64,000 bases of DNA, taken from assembly GCA_013289665.1 (NCBI GenBank), contig JABCZN010000010.1, forward strand, positions 96,843 to 160,842. Reading direction: 5' to 3'. The notes beneath the pieces are model-generated. The model saw nothing but the letters and a program-made list of their open reading frames with translations. It made no database searches and was not told the origin of the DNA. The DNA comes from Acidobacteriota bacterium. Its GTDB lineage: Bacteria > Acidobacteriota > Terriglobia > Acidiferrales > UBA7541. The translations under genes were made by a program, and so were the position numbers. Below, one piece after another: positions 45,701 through 53,398 of this stretch (position 1 is the first letter of the stretch; the number at the start of each line of letters is the position of its first letter).

Positions 45701-46023
45701 ACTTCTTCTTCGGCGATGTCGATGTTCAGCGTGAGATTGAATTGCAGGACGATGACGGAGGTGCCGCCGGAACTGCTGGAGGTCATCTGGCTGAGGCCTT
45801 GCAACTGACCGAACTGGCGTTCGAGCGGGGCGGTGACCGTGGTGGCGACGACATAGGGGCTGGCACCGGGGTAGAAAGTGAGAATTTGAATCGTCGGGTA
45901 GTCGACCTGGGGCAGGGCGGAGACCGGCAATTGCGTGTAGCAGACGATGCCGACGAGGAGAATCGCGGCCATCAGCAACGAGGTTGCGACAGGTCTGAGG
46001 ATGAAAGGGGCGGACGGACTCAA
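42718..46023 (-). CDS. RND multidrug efflux permease, MdtB-like, with Ser/Ala-rich insert
   Basis: The 1101-aa paralogue of the following permease has the same RND layout (FILRPVATSLLMAAILLVGI; VDDAIVMVENISRYIEEGQP). It is about 58 residues longer because of a low-complexity insert at about 775-850 in the second periplasmic loop (GSTSAGSNALTTSALYTPSA and more Ser/Ala/Thr). The insert is in frame and flanked by well conserved sequence (LDPNKLNKLYIQ before it and FSHFETKTQSLSINHQGQ after it). It overlaps the fusion-protein gene by ATGA upstream and the second permease downstream. Confidence 0.92.
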   Translation of the reverse strand: MSPSAPFILRPVATSLLMAAILLVGIVCYTQLPVSALPQVDYPTIQILTFYPGASPYVVATTVTAPLERQFGQLQGLSQMTSSSSGGTSVIVLQFNLTLNIDIAEEEVQSAINASQSFLPANLPAPPIYSKTNPADAPVLTLAVTSSSIPLSQVEDLVDTRLAPKISQLAGVGLVSISGGQKPAVRIQANPAALSSYGINLEDLRTAVTQSSVNAAKGNFDGNRQDYQIDANDQLVTSQDYRNVVVAFRNGAPVMLTDVAKVVDGVENTSQAAWMNKTPAVIVNVQRQPGGNTISVVNRIKQLLPQLESNLPKGIDVTILTDLTTPIQASVSDVEFELFLTIGLVVMVMFLFLRSLSATIIPSVAVPLSLIGTFAAMYALGYSLDNLSLMALTISTGFVVDDAIVMVENISRYIEEGQPPMQAALKGAEQIGFTIVSLTVSLIAVLIPLLFMGDVVGRLFREFAVTLAVTIVVSAIVSLTLTPMMASRILKHNPEEQQGRIFRASEHAFAGMIAFYGRTLKVVLRFQTLTLFVALGTLLLTIFLYIYIPKGFFPVQDTGIIQGISQAPPSIGSKAMAEKQMELSKVILEDPAVESLSSFIGADGTNVTTNSGRMSINLKPLDKRNMNASDVIRRLQTKLQDVEGIQLFMQPVQNITVDDRVSRTQYQFTLEDPDPAELSDWTGRFVSRLRKLPDLEDVATDEQPGGLAVSLVIDRPTASRLGIAPTTIDNTLYDAFGQRQINTMYTQLNQYHVILESEPQFQLDPNKLNKLYIQSNSAAGTQGAPASSTGNGSTSAGSNALTTSALYTPSANTLSSPVSALTAGASSASSGKSVTNSAPSNAVPFSAFSHFETKTQSLSINHQGQFPAITVSFNLAPGAALGNAISAVTKVQNDLHMPASLQADFQGTAASFRNSLSNMPLLILAALVTVYIVLGVLYESFIHPITILSTLPSAGVGAFLALILFHQDLSVVAIIGLVLLIGIVKKNGIMMVDFALDAERNHGKNSTDAIYEACLLRFRPIMMTTMAALLGGLPLAFGSGIGSELRRPLGIAMVGGLLVSQILTLYTTPVIYIFFDKLAERFSGKSGARTTGSRPEPAGLP

Positions 46024-47252
46024 GGAGCAGCGCTCCCGGCATTGTTTCCTGGAGTGGGTTTGGAGGAAACGACGACTTTGGCGTTGTCCTGCAATTTGTC
46101 GAAGCTGCTGTTGGCCAGCACGTCGCCGGGAGCGATGCCGGTGACTTCGGTCGTTCCGGCATCCGCCACGCCGGGTTGAATAACCCGCATGTGTGCGACG
46201 TTCGCCTGGATAACATAGACGAAGGCGGTCTGGCCGTTGTGCTGAATCGTGGAGGAGGGAATCAGAGTGGCGCCGCGATGGGTATCGACAAGGAGGCGGA
46301 CGTTGACGAACTCGTTCGGAAATAATTTCGCGTCCTTGTTGTCGAACGAGGCGCGTGCTTTTACGGTGCCGGTTGTGGTATCGATCTGATTGTCGAGCGT
46401 GAGCAGCATGCCGCTGGCGACTTGCTTGAGGGCTGAGCGGTCAAAAGCGTCCACGGTGAGCTTCGCGTTTTTCTGGAGACGCGCCTGAACCTGGCCGAGA
46501 TTGTCTTCCGGGACCGTGAAAATCACGGTGATGGGCTGAATCTGGGTGATGACGGCAAGGGTAAGAGTTCCGGAAGACTGCACGACATTCCCGGGATCGA
46601 CGAGGCGCAATCCAACTCTGCCGGTGATGGGCGAGACGATGTGGCAATAGTCCACCTGGACTTGGTCGAACTGGACGACGCCTTCGTCGAATTTCAGAGT
46701 GCCCTGCTGCTGGAGGACGAGTTTTTCCTGATCGTCGAGGGTTTGTTTGGGAATGGCGTTGCGGTCCCAGGCTTCGTGATAACGCTGGAGGTCCATCTTT
46801 GACTGGGCGAGAAGATTGGTGTCACGCTCGAGGGTGCCTTGTGCCTGGAGAAGGGAAGCCTGGTAGGGACGCGCGTCAATGTCAATGAGCGAATCGCCTT
46901 TGTGGACGACTTGCCCTTCTTTGTAATGGACCGCGGTGACGATGCCATTCACCTGGCTGGTGATCGAGGCGGTGTAGACCGGCGTGACGGTGCCGATCGA
47001 ATCGAGGTAGACGCCAATGTCGCCCTGCTTCGCGGTTGCGGTGACGAGACTGACCGGCCCGCCGCCCCCTCGCGGGGATTTCGCGGCGGTTGCCGAAGCG
47101 TCGCGCTTGCGCATGACGAGATAAAATCCGCCCGCAAAGACGAGCAGGACAACAATCCAGACAATGGCCCTGACACCTTTGTGCCGGGGAGGAGGAACGG
47201 AAGCAAGGTGCTCTGAACCTGCGGATGCGCGAGCGTTTTGATCAGTCGGCAA
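46020..47252 (-). CDS. RND efflux membrane fusion protein, MdtA-like
   Basis: The 410-aa periplasmic adaptor has an N-terminal anchor (VWIVVLLVFAGGFYLVMRKR). The lipoyl halves and hairpin start VTPVYTASITSQVNGIVTAV, the barrel has ITQIQPITVIFTVPEDNLGQ and the proximal domain follows. It is the first gene of the four-gene pump operon. The start is TTG 47252 with AAGGA 8 bp upstream. An ATG just upstream is out of frame. The Pro/Gly tail (TPGNNAGSAAP) is unstructured. Its promoter region holds a strong inverted repeat (47326-47350). Confidence 0.92.
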   Translation of the reverse strand: MPTDQNARASAGSEHLASVPPPRHKGVRAIVWIVVLLVFAGGFYLVMRKRDASATAAKSPRGGGGPVSLVTATAKQGDIGVYLDSIGTVTPVYTASITSQVNGIVTAVHYKEGQVVHKGDSLIDIDARPYQASLLQAQGTLERDTNLLAQSKMDLQRYHEAWDRNAIPKQTLDDQEKLVLQQQGTLKFDEGVVQFDQVQVDYCHIVSPITGRVGLRLVDPGNVVQSSGTLTLAVITQIQPITVIFTVPEDNLGQVQARLQKNAKLTVDAFDRSALKQVASGMLLTLDNQIDTTTGTVKARASFDNKDAKLFPNEFVNVRLLVDTHRGATLIPSSTIQHNGQTAFVYVIQANVAHMRVIQPGVADAGTTEVTGIAPGDVLANSSFDKLQDNAKVVVSSKPTPGNNAGSAAP

Positions 47253-47579
47253 GTTGGTGATCCTTTGTCATGACTGTGCTATCGGCTTGGGCATAGAAGT
47301 CCGTACAGTATTGACGAGTTTTGTGGCTTTTTGGATACAGTCCAAAAAGCGAATCCTGACCTGGGCAGCATAAATCAATTGGGGTGCGCTCGGAATCGTT
47401 TTGGGCGGGGCACCTTCGGCAATAAGGGAAAATTCGGGCGGGGATATCCTACTAGTAACCGACAAGCACATGTTAACGCAAATTTGCACGCAATGGTTTT
47501 TTTCCCCGAGGCGCGCACTTTCTCGCTTGGCGTTGCGCCGAACCTCGCAACTTTGTCTAACCTGCGGCACAATCAAACC
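47253..47579. promoter_or_regulatory. Divergent control region of the efflux operon and queG, with inverted repeat
   Basis: GCTTTTTGGA (47326-47335), TACAG, TCCAAAAAGC (47341-47350) are perfect 10-bp arms. TTGACG at 47311-47316 and GATACA at 47334-47339 (17-bp spacer) could be a plus-strand promoter overlapped by the repeat. This fits an operator for an unlinked TetR/MarR-type repressor of the pump, since no regulator gene is adjacent. No small gene is visible in the 327 bp. Confidence 0.5.
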
Positions 47580-48677
47580 ATGGATCCGGCGGGAGATATA
47601 GCGTGGATTGTTGAGCGCGCTTCTGCGCTTGGCTTTTCACTTTGCGGCGTGGCACGACTGGAGCGATTCAGAGAGTATTCCTTATTCAAGGATTGGCTTG
47701 AGCGCGGGTACGGGGGAGAGATGCGATACCTTGCCGATCCCAGGCGGCGCGAGCCGGCCGAGGTGCTTCCCGGCGCGCGCAGCGTGATCGTCTGTGCGCT
47801 GAACTATAACACCGCACATCCTTATTCCGTTGAAGCCGCCGCCTCCGGCGGCCGCGGCGAGCCGCGCGGCTGGATTTCGCGGTATGCGTGGGGTCGCGAC
47901 TATCATGAGGTTTTATGGGAACGCCTGAACGGACTGGCGGCTTCACTGAGCGCACGGTTTCCCGAACCGCATGAGTCCCGGGCGTATGCCGACACGGGCC
48001 CCGTCGCGGAGAGGTTGTTTGCCAGATACGCTGGACTCGGTTGGCTGGGGAAGAACACGCTGCTGCTCAATCGAGAGCAGGGCTCGTGGTTCTTTCTCGG
48101 CGTGATTTTCACCACGCTCGGGCTTTCGCCCTCGCTCGGGCCCGACGAACTTCCACCCGCGGATCTTTGCGGGAAGTGCCGGCGGTGCCTGGATGCCTGC
48201 CCGACTGGCGCGTTGGTTGAGCCATATGTTATGGATGCCCGGCGATGCATTTCTTATCTGACGATTGAACTGCGTGGGAGAGTGCCGGAAGAGCTTCGCG
48301 AGGCGATCGGGACCAATGTTTATGGGTGCGATATTTGCCAGGAGGTGTGCCCTTATAACAGGGAAGTGCCGGTGACGGATGTCCGCGATTTCGAGCCGCG
48401 AGAATTTGCCCCTGACGAAGGTTTGCTAGAACCGCGGCTCGAGTGGCTGGCGAATTTGAGCGAAGAGGAATTTCGCGAGAAATTTCGCGGCAGTGCGATG
48501 AAACGGACGAAGTGGCGGGGGCTGGTGAGGAACGCGTGCATTGCGCTCGGAAACGCGGGGCTGGAACGGGGATCGAAAGATCATTCGCGGATTGTCGAGA
48601 GTTTAGAGAGGCTCGGGGAATCTCCAGACATTGGGATTTCAGAATCTGCCCGTTGGGCCCTTTCGCGCATCAGATAG
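47580..48677 (+). CDS. queG: Epoxyqueuosine reductase
   Basis: This 365-aa cobalamin- and iron-sulfur-dependent enzyme makes queuosine from epoxyqueuosine in tRNA. The N-terminal cobalamin-binding part includes GFSLCGVARL and AYADTGPVAERLFARYAGLG, then WLGKNTLLLN. Two 4Fe-4S motifs follow: CGKCRRCLDACPTGA near 198 and CDICQEVCPYN near 248. A C-terminal HEAT-like repeat (LVRNACIALGNAG) completes the family layout. ATG 47580 was chosen because the upstream frame to 47331 has no family sequence. Confidence 0.95.
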   Translation: MDPAGDIAWIVERASALGFSLCGVARLERFREYSLFKDWLERGYGGEMRYLADPRRREPAEVLPGARSVIVCALNYNTAHPYSVEAAASGGRGEPRGWISRYAWGRDYHEVLWERLNGLAASLSARFPEPHESRAYADTGPVAERLFARYAGLGWLGKNTLLLNREQGSWFFLGVIFTTLGLSPSLGPDELPPADLCGKCRRCLDACPTGALVEPYVMDARRCISYLTIELRGRVPEELREAIGTNVYGCDICQEVCPYNREVPVTDVRDFEPREFAPDEGLLEPRLEWLANLSEEEFREKFRGSAMKRTKWRGLVRNACIALGNAGLERGSKDHSRIVESLERLGESPDIGISESARWALSRIR

Positions 48678-48792
48678 GAAGCACAGGGTTCAGTCTTTGG
48701 CCCGGCCCAGTTGCGAAGTGTTGGCGCTGGTCGATCTGGCGAGGGGCTTGCGCCCGATAGGGTGGGACCGAGAATTAGAACGGGCGGCGCGG

Positions 48793-48821
48793 TTGAGTGG
48801 GAGTGGCAGAGGCGTTATAAT
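48793..48821 (+). promoter_or_regulatory. sod promoter
   Basis: TTGAGT (48793-48798), 17 bp, TATAAT (48816-48821): a near-ideal sigma-70 promoter 43 bp upstream of ATG 48864, giving a leader of about 36 nt. Confidence 0.72.
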
Positions 48822-48863
48822 CTCGCGCGGAAGCCCACGCGCCCACCGTAGCTGAGGACTTCC

Positions 48864-49613
48864 ATGGATCGCCGTAAGTTTCTTTCAACCAGTGGCATTC
48901 TTGGCGCTGGCTTACTCGGACGAGGCAACGCCGCTTCGGGTTTGCTCGACGCTGAACCCGGATCAGATTTCGAATCGCATCTTAATTTGGAGGACAAACC
49001 AGTGGCCTTTACAGTGCCCCCCTTGCCGTACCCGACAGACGCACTAGAACCGTATATTGACGCCAGAACGATGGAAATCCATCACGACAAGCATCATGGA
49101 GCCTACGTCACCAATCTGAACAAGGCCCTTGAAGGGCATCCGGACCTGCAGGCGAAATCGATTGACGACATCATGAAAAATCTGGATAGCGTTCCGGAAA
49201 ATATCCGCACGGCGGTACGCAACAATGGCGGCGGCCACTGGAACCACTCGCTGTTCTGGTTATTGATGAAAAAGGGCGGTGGAGGCGAACCGAAGGGCGA
49301 CCTGGCGGCGGCGATCAATTCGGGCTTTGGTTCGTTTGCAGGATTCAAAGAGAAGTTCAAGGCCGCGGGTCTCGGCCGGTTCGGATCCGGCTGGGCGTGG
49401 TTGCTCGTGAAGGACGGGAAGCTCGGGATCGATTCGACGGCGAACCAGGACACGCAATACATGGCCGGCGGCAAAGCGGTAATCGGCATTGACGTGTGGG
49501 AACACGCGTACTATCTGAAGTATCAGAATGTGCGCGGGGATTATATTGACGCGTGGTGGAACGTGGTCAATTGGGACAAGGCGGCGGAGCTCTATAGCGC
49601 CGCAAAGAAGTGA
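48864..49613 (+). CDS. Exported Mn-type superoxide dismutase
   Basis: The 249-aa SOD has a twin-arginine signal ([20 protein letters not shown]), so it is folded and exported by Tat, which is unusual for this normally cytosolic family. Metal ligands are visible: H in [12 protein letters not shown] (about 73), H128 in [10 protein letters not shown]210 and H214 in [16 protein letters not shown] and ANQDTQ (Gln about 195) are the Mn-preferring signature. It converts superoxide to peroxide, here in the periplasm. GAGGA precedes the ATG. It has its own strong promoter and a strong hairpin after the stop. Confidence 0.93.
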   Translation: MDRRKFLSTSGILGAGLLGRGNAASGLLDAEPGSDFESHLNLEDKPVAFTVPPLPYPTDALEPYIDARTMEIHHDKHHGAYVTNLNKALEGHPDLQAKSIDDIMKNLDSVPENIRTAVRNNGGGHWNHSLFWLLMKKGGGGEPKGDLAAAINSGFGSFAGFKEKFKAAGLGRFGSGWAWLLVKDGKLGIDSTANQDTQYMAGGKAVIGIDVWEHAYYLKYQNVRGDYIDAWWNVVNWDKAAELYSAAKK

Positions 49614-49669
49614 CCCAGCAGACTTGGTAACACGGGCCGATCGAAAGGTCGGCCACTCGGGAGGAAGAA

Positions 49670-49708
49670 GCAAAGGCCCGTTCCAGAAAGACTGGAACGG
49701 GCCTTTGC
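49670..49708. terminator. Bidirectional terminator between sod and the LuxR-type gene
   Basis: GCAAAGGCCCGTTCCAG (49670-49686), loop AAAGA, CTGGAACGGGCCTTTGC (49692-49708): a perfect 17-bp stem between convergent genes. A smaller GGCCGA/TCGGCC hairpin lies about 30 bp before it. Confidence 0.8.
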
Positions 49709-49739
49709 TTCAGGAAAGCGCGGGTAGGTCCAGGTTCCC

Positions 49740-50360
49740 CTACGCCATCATGCGATGGCGAGCGAGTGGAAGCACCTTGTTCTGGTTCGAGGGCCGGCGG
49801 TCGCTCTCGCGGCGCTCATGAAAGGGGCCTAGGTGCTGAACGGGGCCACTGATGGGCGACGGGATGGAGTTCATGGAATGACGCGAAGCCTCGCGCAGGA
49901 GTTCCAGGCGACCACGGACCTTGAACTTGGCGAGCAGGGAAGAGACATGAAATTTGACGGTGCGTTCTGAAAGATTCAATTCGCTGGCGATTTCCTTATT
50001 GGCTAGACTGCGAAGGATGCCTTCGAGGACTTCTTCTTCACGGCGGGTGAGGCGCACGGCGTTCTTGGCACTGTGACCGGCTTCGAGAAGCTTCTGGGCT
50101 TTTTCGGCCAGGCCATTCAATGTATTGGGAGCGGCCGGAACCATAACGAGATAGTCCTTCGGTGATTGGCCACGCACCAGGCAATGCATGGCGAGCAGGC
50201 CAGCGGCGTGATCGACGGGGAGTTCCCCGCTGGGTCCGGCCTCAACATGGAAATGGGCCGTTCCCGTACTTTTTTCGTAAAACAGGTAGACGCTGGTTGG
50301 TGCAGAGTATTTTGGCTGGGGCAGCGAATGCGTCGCTAAACTCCTGCGGATCAACTTCAC
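49740..50360 (-). CDS. LuxR-type helix-turn-helix regulator
   Basis: This 206-aa protein has an N-terminal beta-rich sensor-like part (VYLFYEKSTGTAHFHVEAGP), which is not a receiver domain. Near 125-190 comes a GerE/LuxR DNA-binding domain: LTRREEEVLEGILRSLANKE and IASELNLSERTVKFHVSSLL. No phospho-acceptor or autoinducer domain is evident, so the input signal is unknown. GTG 50360 follows an AGAGGAG ribosome site and is preferred over ATG 50423. It is convergent with sod. Confidence 0.85.
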   Translation of the reverse strand: MKLIRRSLATHSLPQPKYSAPTSVYLFYEKSTGTAHFHVEAGPSGELPVDHAAGLLAMHCLVRGQSPKDYLVMVPAAPNTLNGLAEKAQKLLEAGHSAKNAVRLTRREEEVLEGILRSLANKEIASELNLSERTVKFHVSSLLAKFKVRGRLELLREASRHSMNSIPSPISGPVQHLGPFHERRESDRRPSNQNKVLPLARHRMMA

Positions 50361-50737
50361 GTGTACTCCTCTGATTGTGCCTCGTGTGGGACCGAAGCCA
50401 TCCTGTTGGATTTTGACCCTCAATGACCTCCTATTGAGGTCGGCCGGAATGACCGAGCAAGCGACGAGGATGTAGGACTGGATCAGGCCTATATACGCCA
50501 GAGGAAAAAATCCCTCAGAAACCCTCTGGGGTAAGGTAAAGGATCCCCGTCAATGACTTGCGAAAGTTACACCTGACCAAGGTAAAGCCATGCAACCGGT
50601 TGGCCGGACTGTCAGTTTTGACAGGGGTCGAGTTGTCAATAACTTAGAGGAACCTAAGATAGAGCACCGGCGAGGGATGAGGGTAGAAATTGCCCAAGGC
50701 CCGAATTTTTTTCCGGGCGAGTCGGGATTTCCACAGG
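50361..50737. other. Control region of the LuxR-type gene with several short inverted repeats
   Basis: CCTCAAT (50418-50424) and ATTGAGG (50433-50439) form a hairpin ahead of the LuxR-type start. CCAGAGG (50498-50504) and CCTCTGG (50523-50529) flank a T/A-rich loop. CTGTCA/TGACAG (50609-50624) is a third inverted repeat. TATATA at 50490-50495 may be a -10 for the minus strand. No gene is visible. Confidence 0.45.
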
Positions 50738-51931
50738 TCAGGGAGTAAGGACGCGCGTCTGGTCTGCGGAGACAATTTCGTATTGAATGCCCCGCCATGT
50801 GATGCGGCGGCCGAATAAAGAGGCGCAGAAGTTGATTAAGTACAAAAATGGGACGAGAAGAGTGACCAAAATATAAATCCAGGATTGCCCCATGATTTGA
50901 GCGCGGGAAGCGGGAATTGCTTCGGTCGCGCCGATGACTCTGAGGGCGCCTCGAATGGCCGCGAGGACGAGGGGAAGGACGAGGAGAGTGATGACCTGAG
51001 AGGATGGACGGGATTTGGTGGCGAGGTCGAGGGCGAGCACCAGACCGAGAAGAATCGTCGAACAAAAGAGAAAATGAGTTAGGAAGGCAGCGGCCCACAT
51101 TCTAGGACGATAGATGCGGGTGATTTTGACCTGGCGGTTGGTGAATTCAAGAAGGCTTGGGAAATCGGTTTGAACGTAGGACGGCGTGAGGCACTCGGGC
51201 AGAAAGACGATCTGACGGCCGGTTCTTTCGATGGCGATGGTCAGGGAGTAATCGTCGCTGAAAGAGTTTTGCCAGACGTCGAGCATGCCCAGTTGTTCGA
51301 ACAGGCCGCGGCGAATGGCGGTGCCGCCACCCCAGCAGAAATTTTTGTCGTGGCCGCCGAGCATGGTGACGACAGAGGCATTCCAGGCGGCGAGGAGGGC
51401 ATTGGGAAATGCGTTGTTGTTCGGAATGAACCAGCGCATGGTGGTGGTCGCGCCAATGCGGGAGTCGGCGAGGGGAGCAACCATATGGTGCAGCCAGGTT
51501 TTCGCGGGGCGGCCGTCGGAATCGGCGAAGACCAAGACTTCAAAATCGGGCGGGAGTTGTTCAATGCAGAAGCGGAGATTGTTGACCTTTTCGCTAGAGG
51601 TAAGGGGTTTGCCGGCGATGATGACAGTGGCTTTGACGCGGGAAGAGGCGGCGACGCGTTTGACGAGGCTGTAGGCGGAATCGTTCGCCGAGGCGAGGAT
51701 GAAAAAGATTTCGAAATTCTGGTGATTGAATTCGCAGAGGGAAACGAGATTGCGCTCGAGGCCGGGCTCCACGCCGCGGCAAGGGCAGAGAACGGCGGTC
51801 CGGGGAGCATAAAAGCCGGGATCGGTGCGCAGGCGGCGGCGCACGTAGGCGAGCCACTGGATGCCCTGCCAAAGCAGGAAGAGGCCCGCGGCGATCTGGA
51901 GAATCGCCAGGAATTCGAACAGAGTCTCCAT
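50738..51931 (-). CDS. Family 2/21 glycosyltransferase (HpnI / ceramide glucosyltransferase-like)
   Basis: The 397-aa membrane glycosyltransferase has one N-terminal helix (EFLAILQIAAGLFLLWQG), a GT-A catalytic domain and three C-terminal helices. Catalytic motifs are D137-S-D139 in VFADSDG and the SDD motif at 225-227 in QNSFSDDYSL. RQVKITRIYR (266-275) stands where Q/RxxRW usually lies, a deviation. CPCRGVEPGLERNL near the start is typical of the HpnI/GT21 group, which glycosylates hopanoids or sphingolipids. No other hopanoid gene is adjacent. ATG 51931 begins the anchor helix. Confidence 0.85.
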   Translation of the reverse strand: METLFEFLAILQIAAGLFLLWQGIQWLAYVRRRLRTDPGFYAPRTAVLCPCRGVEPGLERNLVSLCEFNHQNFEIFFILASANDSAYSLVKRVAASSRVKATVIIAGKPLTSSEKVNNLRFCIEQLPPDFEVLVFADSDGRPAKTWLHHMVAPLADSRIGATTTMRWFIPNNNAFPNALLAAWNASVVTMLGGHDKNFCWGGGTAIRRGLFEQLGMLDVWQNSFSDDYSLTIAIERTGRQIVFLPECLTPSYVQTDFPSLLEFTNRQVKITRIYRPRMWAAAFLTHFLFCSTILLGLVLALDLATKSRPSSQVITLLVLPLVLAAIRGALRVIGATEAIPASRAQIMGQSWIYILVTLLVPFLYLINFCASLFGRRITWRGIQYEIVSADQTRVLTP

Positions 51932-52025
51932 CAAAGCTGAGCATAACAAACGGAAAGGCTGCCGGAAGCGGGTTGTGGAAGGGTAGAATCGGACCGGTAA
52001 ACAGCAGGACACCAAGGAGAACAAC

Positions 52026-52370
52026 ATGACAGGCCGAGTGGACGCTTCGATGGTGACGTCAGCGAATGAATTGCCGGGGTACCGGATTGTGCGGAATTTC
52101 GGGATCGTGCGGGGGATCACGGTGCGTTCGCGCAGCGTGCTCGGAAACCTGGCGGCAGGAATCCAGACGATCATCGGAGGAAATATTTCGATACTGACGG
52201 AACTTTGCGAAAGGGCCAGGGAAGAGGCGTACGAGATATTGCTCGTGCACGCGGCGCAACACGGGGCGAACGCGATCGTGTGCATGCGGTATGACGCGAA
52301 CGAGGTGATGCAGGGAGTGACGGAAGTGCTGGCGTATGGAACGGCCGTTGAGGTCGAGAAGGCGGGGTAA
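52026..52370 (+). CDS. YbjQ/UPF0145 family protein
   Basis: The 114-aa protein is of the YbjQ family: a pentameric small fold often labelled heavy-metal-binding, with function not established. Signature pieces are GIVRGITVRSRSVLGNLAAG, IIGGNISILTELCERAREEA and HGANAIVCMRYDANEV. AAGGAGAACAAC precedes ATG 52026. It is divergent from the glycosyltransferase with a 94-bp gap. Confidence 0.93.
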   Translation: MTGRVDASMVTSANELPGYRIVRNFGIVRGITVRSRSVLGNLAAGIQTIIGGNISILTELCERAREEAYEILLVHAAQHGANAIVCMRYDANEVMQGVTEVLAYGTAVEVEKAG

Positions 52371-52469
52371 GCGAGCTATCGAGGCCGAGGGCGGGCCAGG
52401 CCCATCGATGCTCAGCGTAAGGAAACCCGGCCCCTGCGATCGAAAATGTGATTCGCCGGAATAGCCCGC

Positions 52470-53069
52470 CTAATGGCTGACCACGGACTGAGACACTTCA
52501 CGGGTGAGTTGAGCCGCGAGGTTTTCAAGATCGGACAGGGTGCGACTGGCGGAGACGCGGGCCCTTTCAAGAAAAGACGAATCGAGCACGAAAGCGCAGC
52601 GGTCCACGAAGGGATGATTGGCGGGCTCAAAGGACTTGCGCGGACGGCGCGGGGCGCCGGCGCGGTTGATCAGATCTTCATACATTTTCAGATCCGACTG
52701 AAAATCGAGTGCGTCGCCGACATTCCAGTGCTGGTGGCGGGTTAGGCCGGCGAGGAATTTTTGGCGGAACGCGGAAGCTTCCTTGCGGGTCATGGGTTTG
52801 GCTTTGCGGTCGTCGTCGGCCGGGATACCCCTGGTGACGATTTCAAGGGCGCGTGCGGTGACAGTAAGCAGGGCTTCGCGCTGGAGAAGATTCAGGAGAT
52901 CGCGGTAGAGAACGGCATGGACTTGCAGGCTGTGGCGGCCATGTTCGACGACGTAGGAATCCACAAAGTGAGGGATGGTGCGCTCGCGGATGAGGGCTTC
53001 GCTGAGGCGCTGGGGAAGAAGGGCGGCCAAGTCGCTCGGGGGAGATTTCGATTTCGAGGTTGGCGGCAT
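52470..53069 (-). CDS. Hypothetical protein, possibly with a frameshifted N terminus
   Basis: I do not recognise this 199-aa soluble, mostly helical protein (DLAALLPQRLSEALIRERTI; RHSLQVHAVLYRDLLNLLQR; FLERARVSASRTLSDLENLA). The ATG at 53069 gives a low-complexity start (MPPTSKSKSPPSD). An ATG 13 bp upstream (53082) in another frame reads METSDAANLEIEISPERLG, a more natural start that would need a one-base shift near 53035 to join. So either the gene starts at 53069 or an indel separates its first 15 codons. It lies between ybjQ and lon. Confidence 0.6.
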   Translation of the reverse strand: MPPTSKSKSPPSDLAALLPQRLSEALIRERTIPHFVDSYVVEHGRHSLQVHAVLYRDLLNLLQREALLTVTARALEIVTRGIPADDDRKAKPMTRKEASAFRQKFLAGLTRHQHWNVGDALDFQSDLKMYEDLINRAGAPRRPRKSFEPANHPFVDRCAFVLDSSFLERARVSASRTLSDLENLAAQLTREVSQSVVSH

Positions 53070-53398
53070 CGGAAGTTTCCATACTAGCAGCAGTTCGGGA
53101 GTTCGCAGCCTGTCGGGAACGAGCAAGAAGGCAAAGAAAAAAGGCCCGGCGGCTGGTGCTGGCGGGAGTCTATCGGAAAGGGTCCTATAGATAGACCCCC
53201 GGAGGTCGATTCGGGGCGCGAAACGTGCCGGCCTCCCTCTTCGGGCGGCGGCCGGCACAAAGATAAAGACACCTTAAAGGCAGAGGGTGCTGCACCCTGC
53301 GGACGGAACCGTGGACGGCCCGAAGAACAAGAGGGGCCGGGCCCTCGCTTGCTCAGGGTAACGAGCCCGGCCCGAGGAGTCGGTTCCCTCCGTTCGGA
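53070..53398. terminator. Region between lon and the hypothetical gene, with lon terminator
   Basis: GGGCCGGGC (53334-53342) and GCCCGGCCC (53365-53373) are 9-bp arms with a secondary CTCG/CGAG stem inside, 26 bp after the lon stop: a probable terminator. AGGGTGC-T-GCACCCT (53284-53298) is a second hairpin. No gene is visible. Confidence 0.6.
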
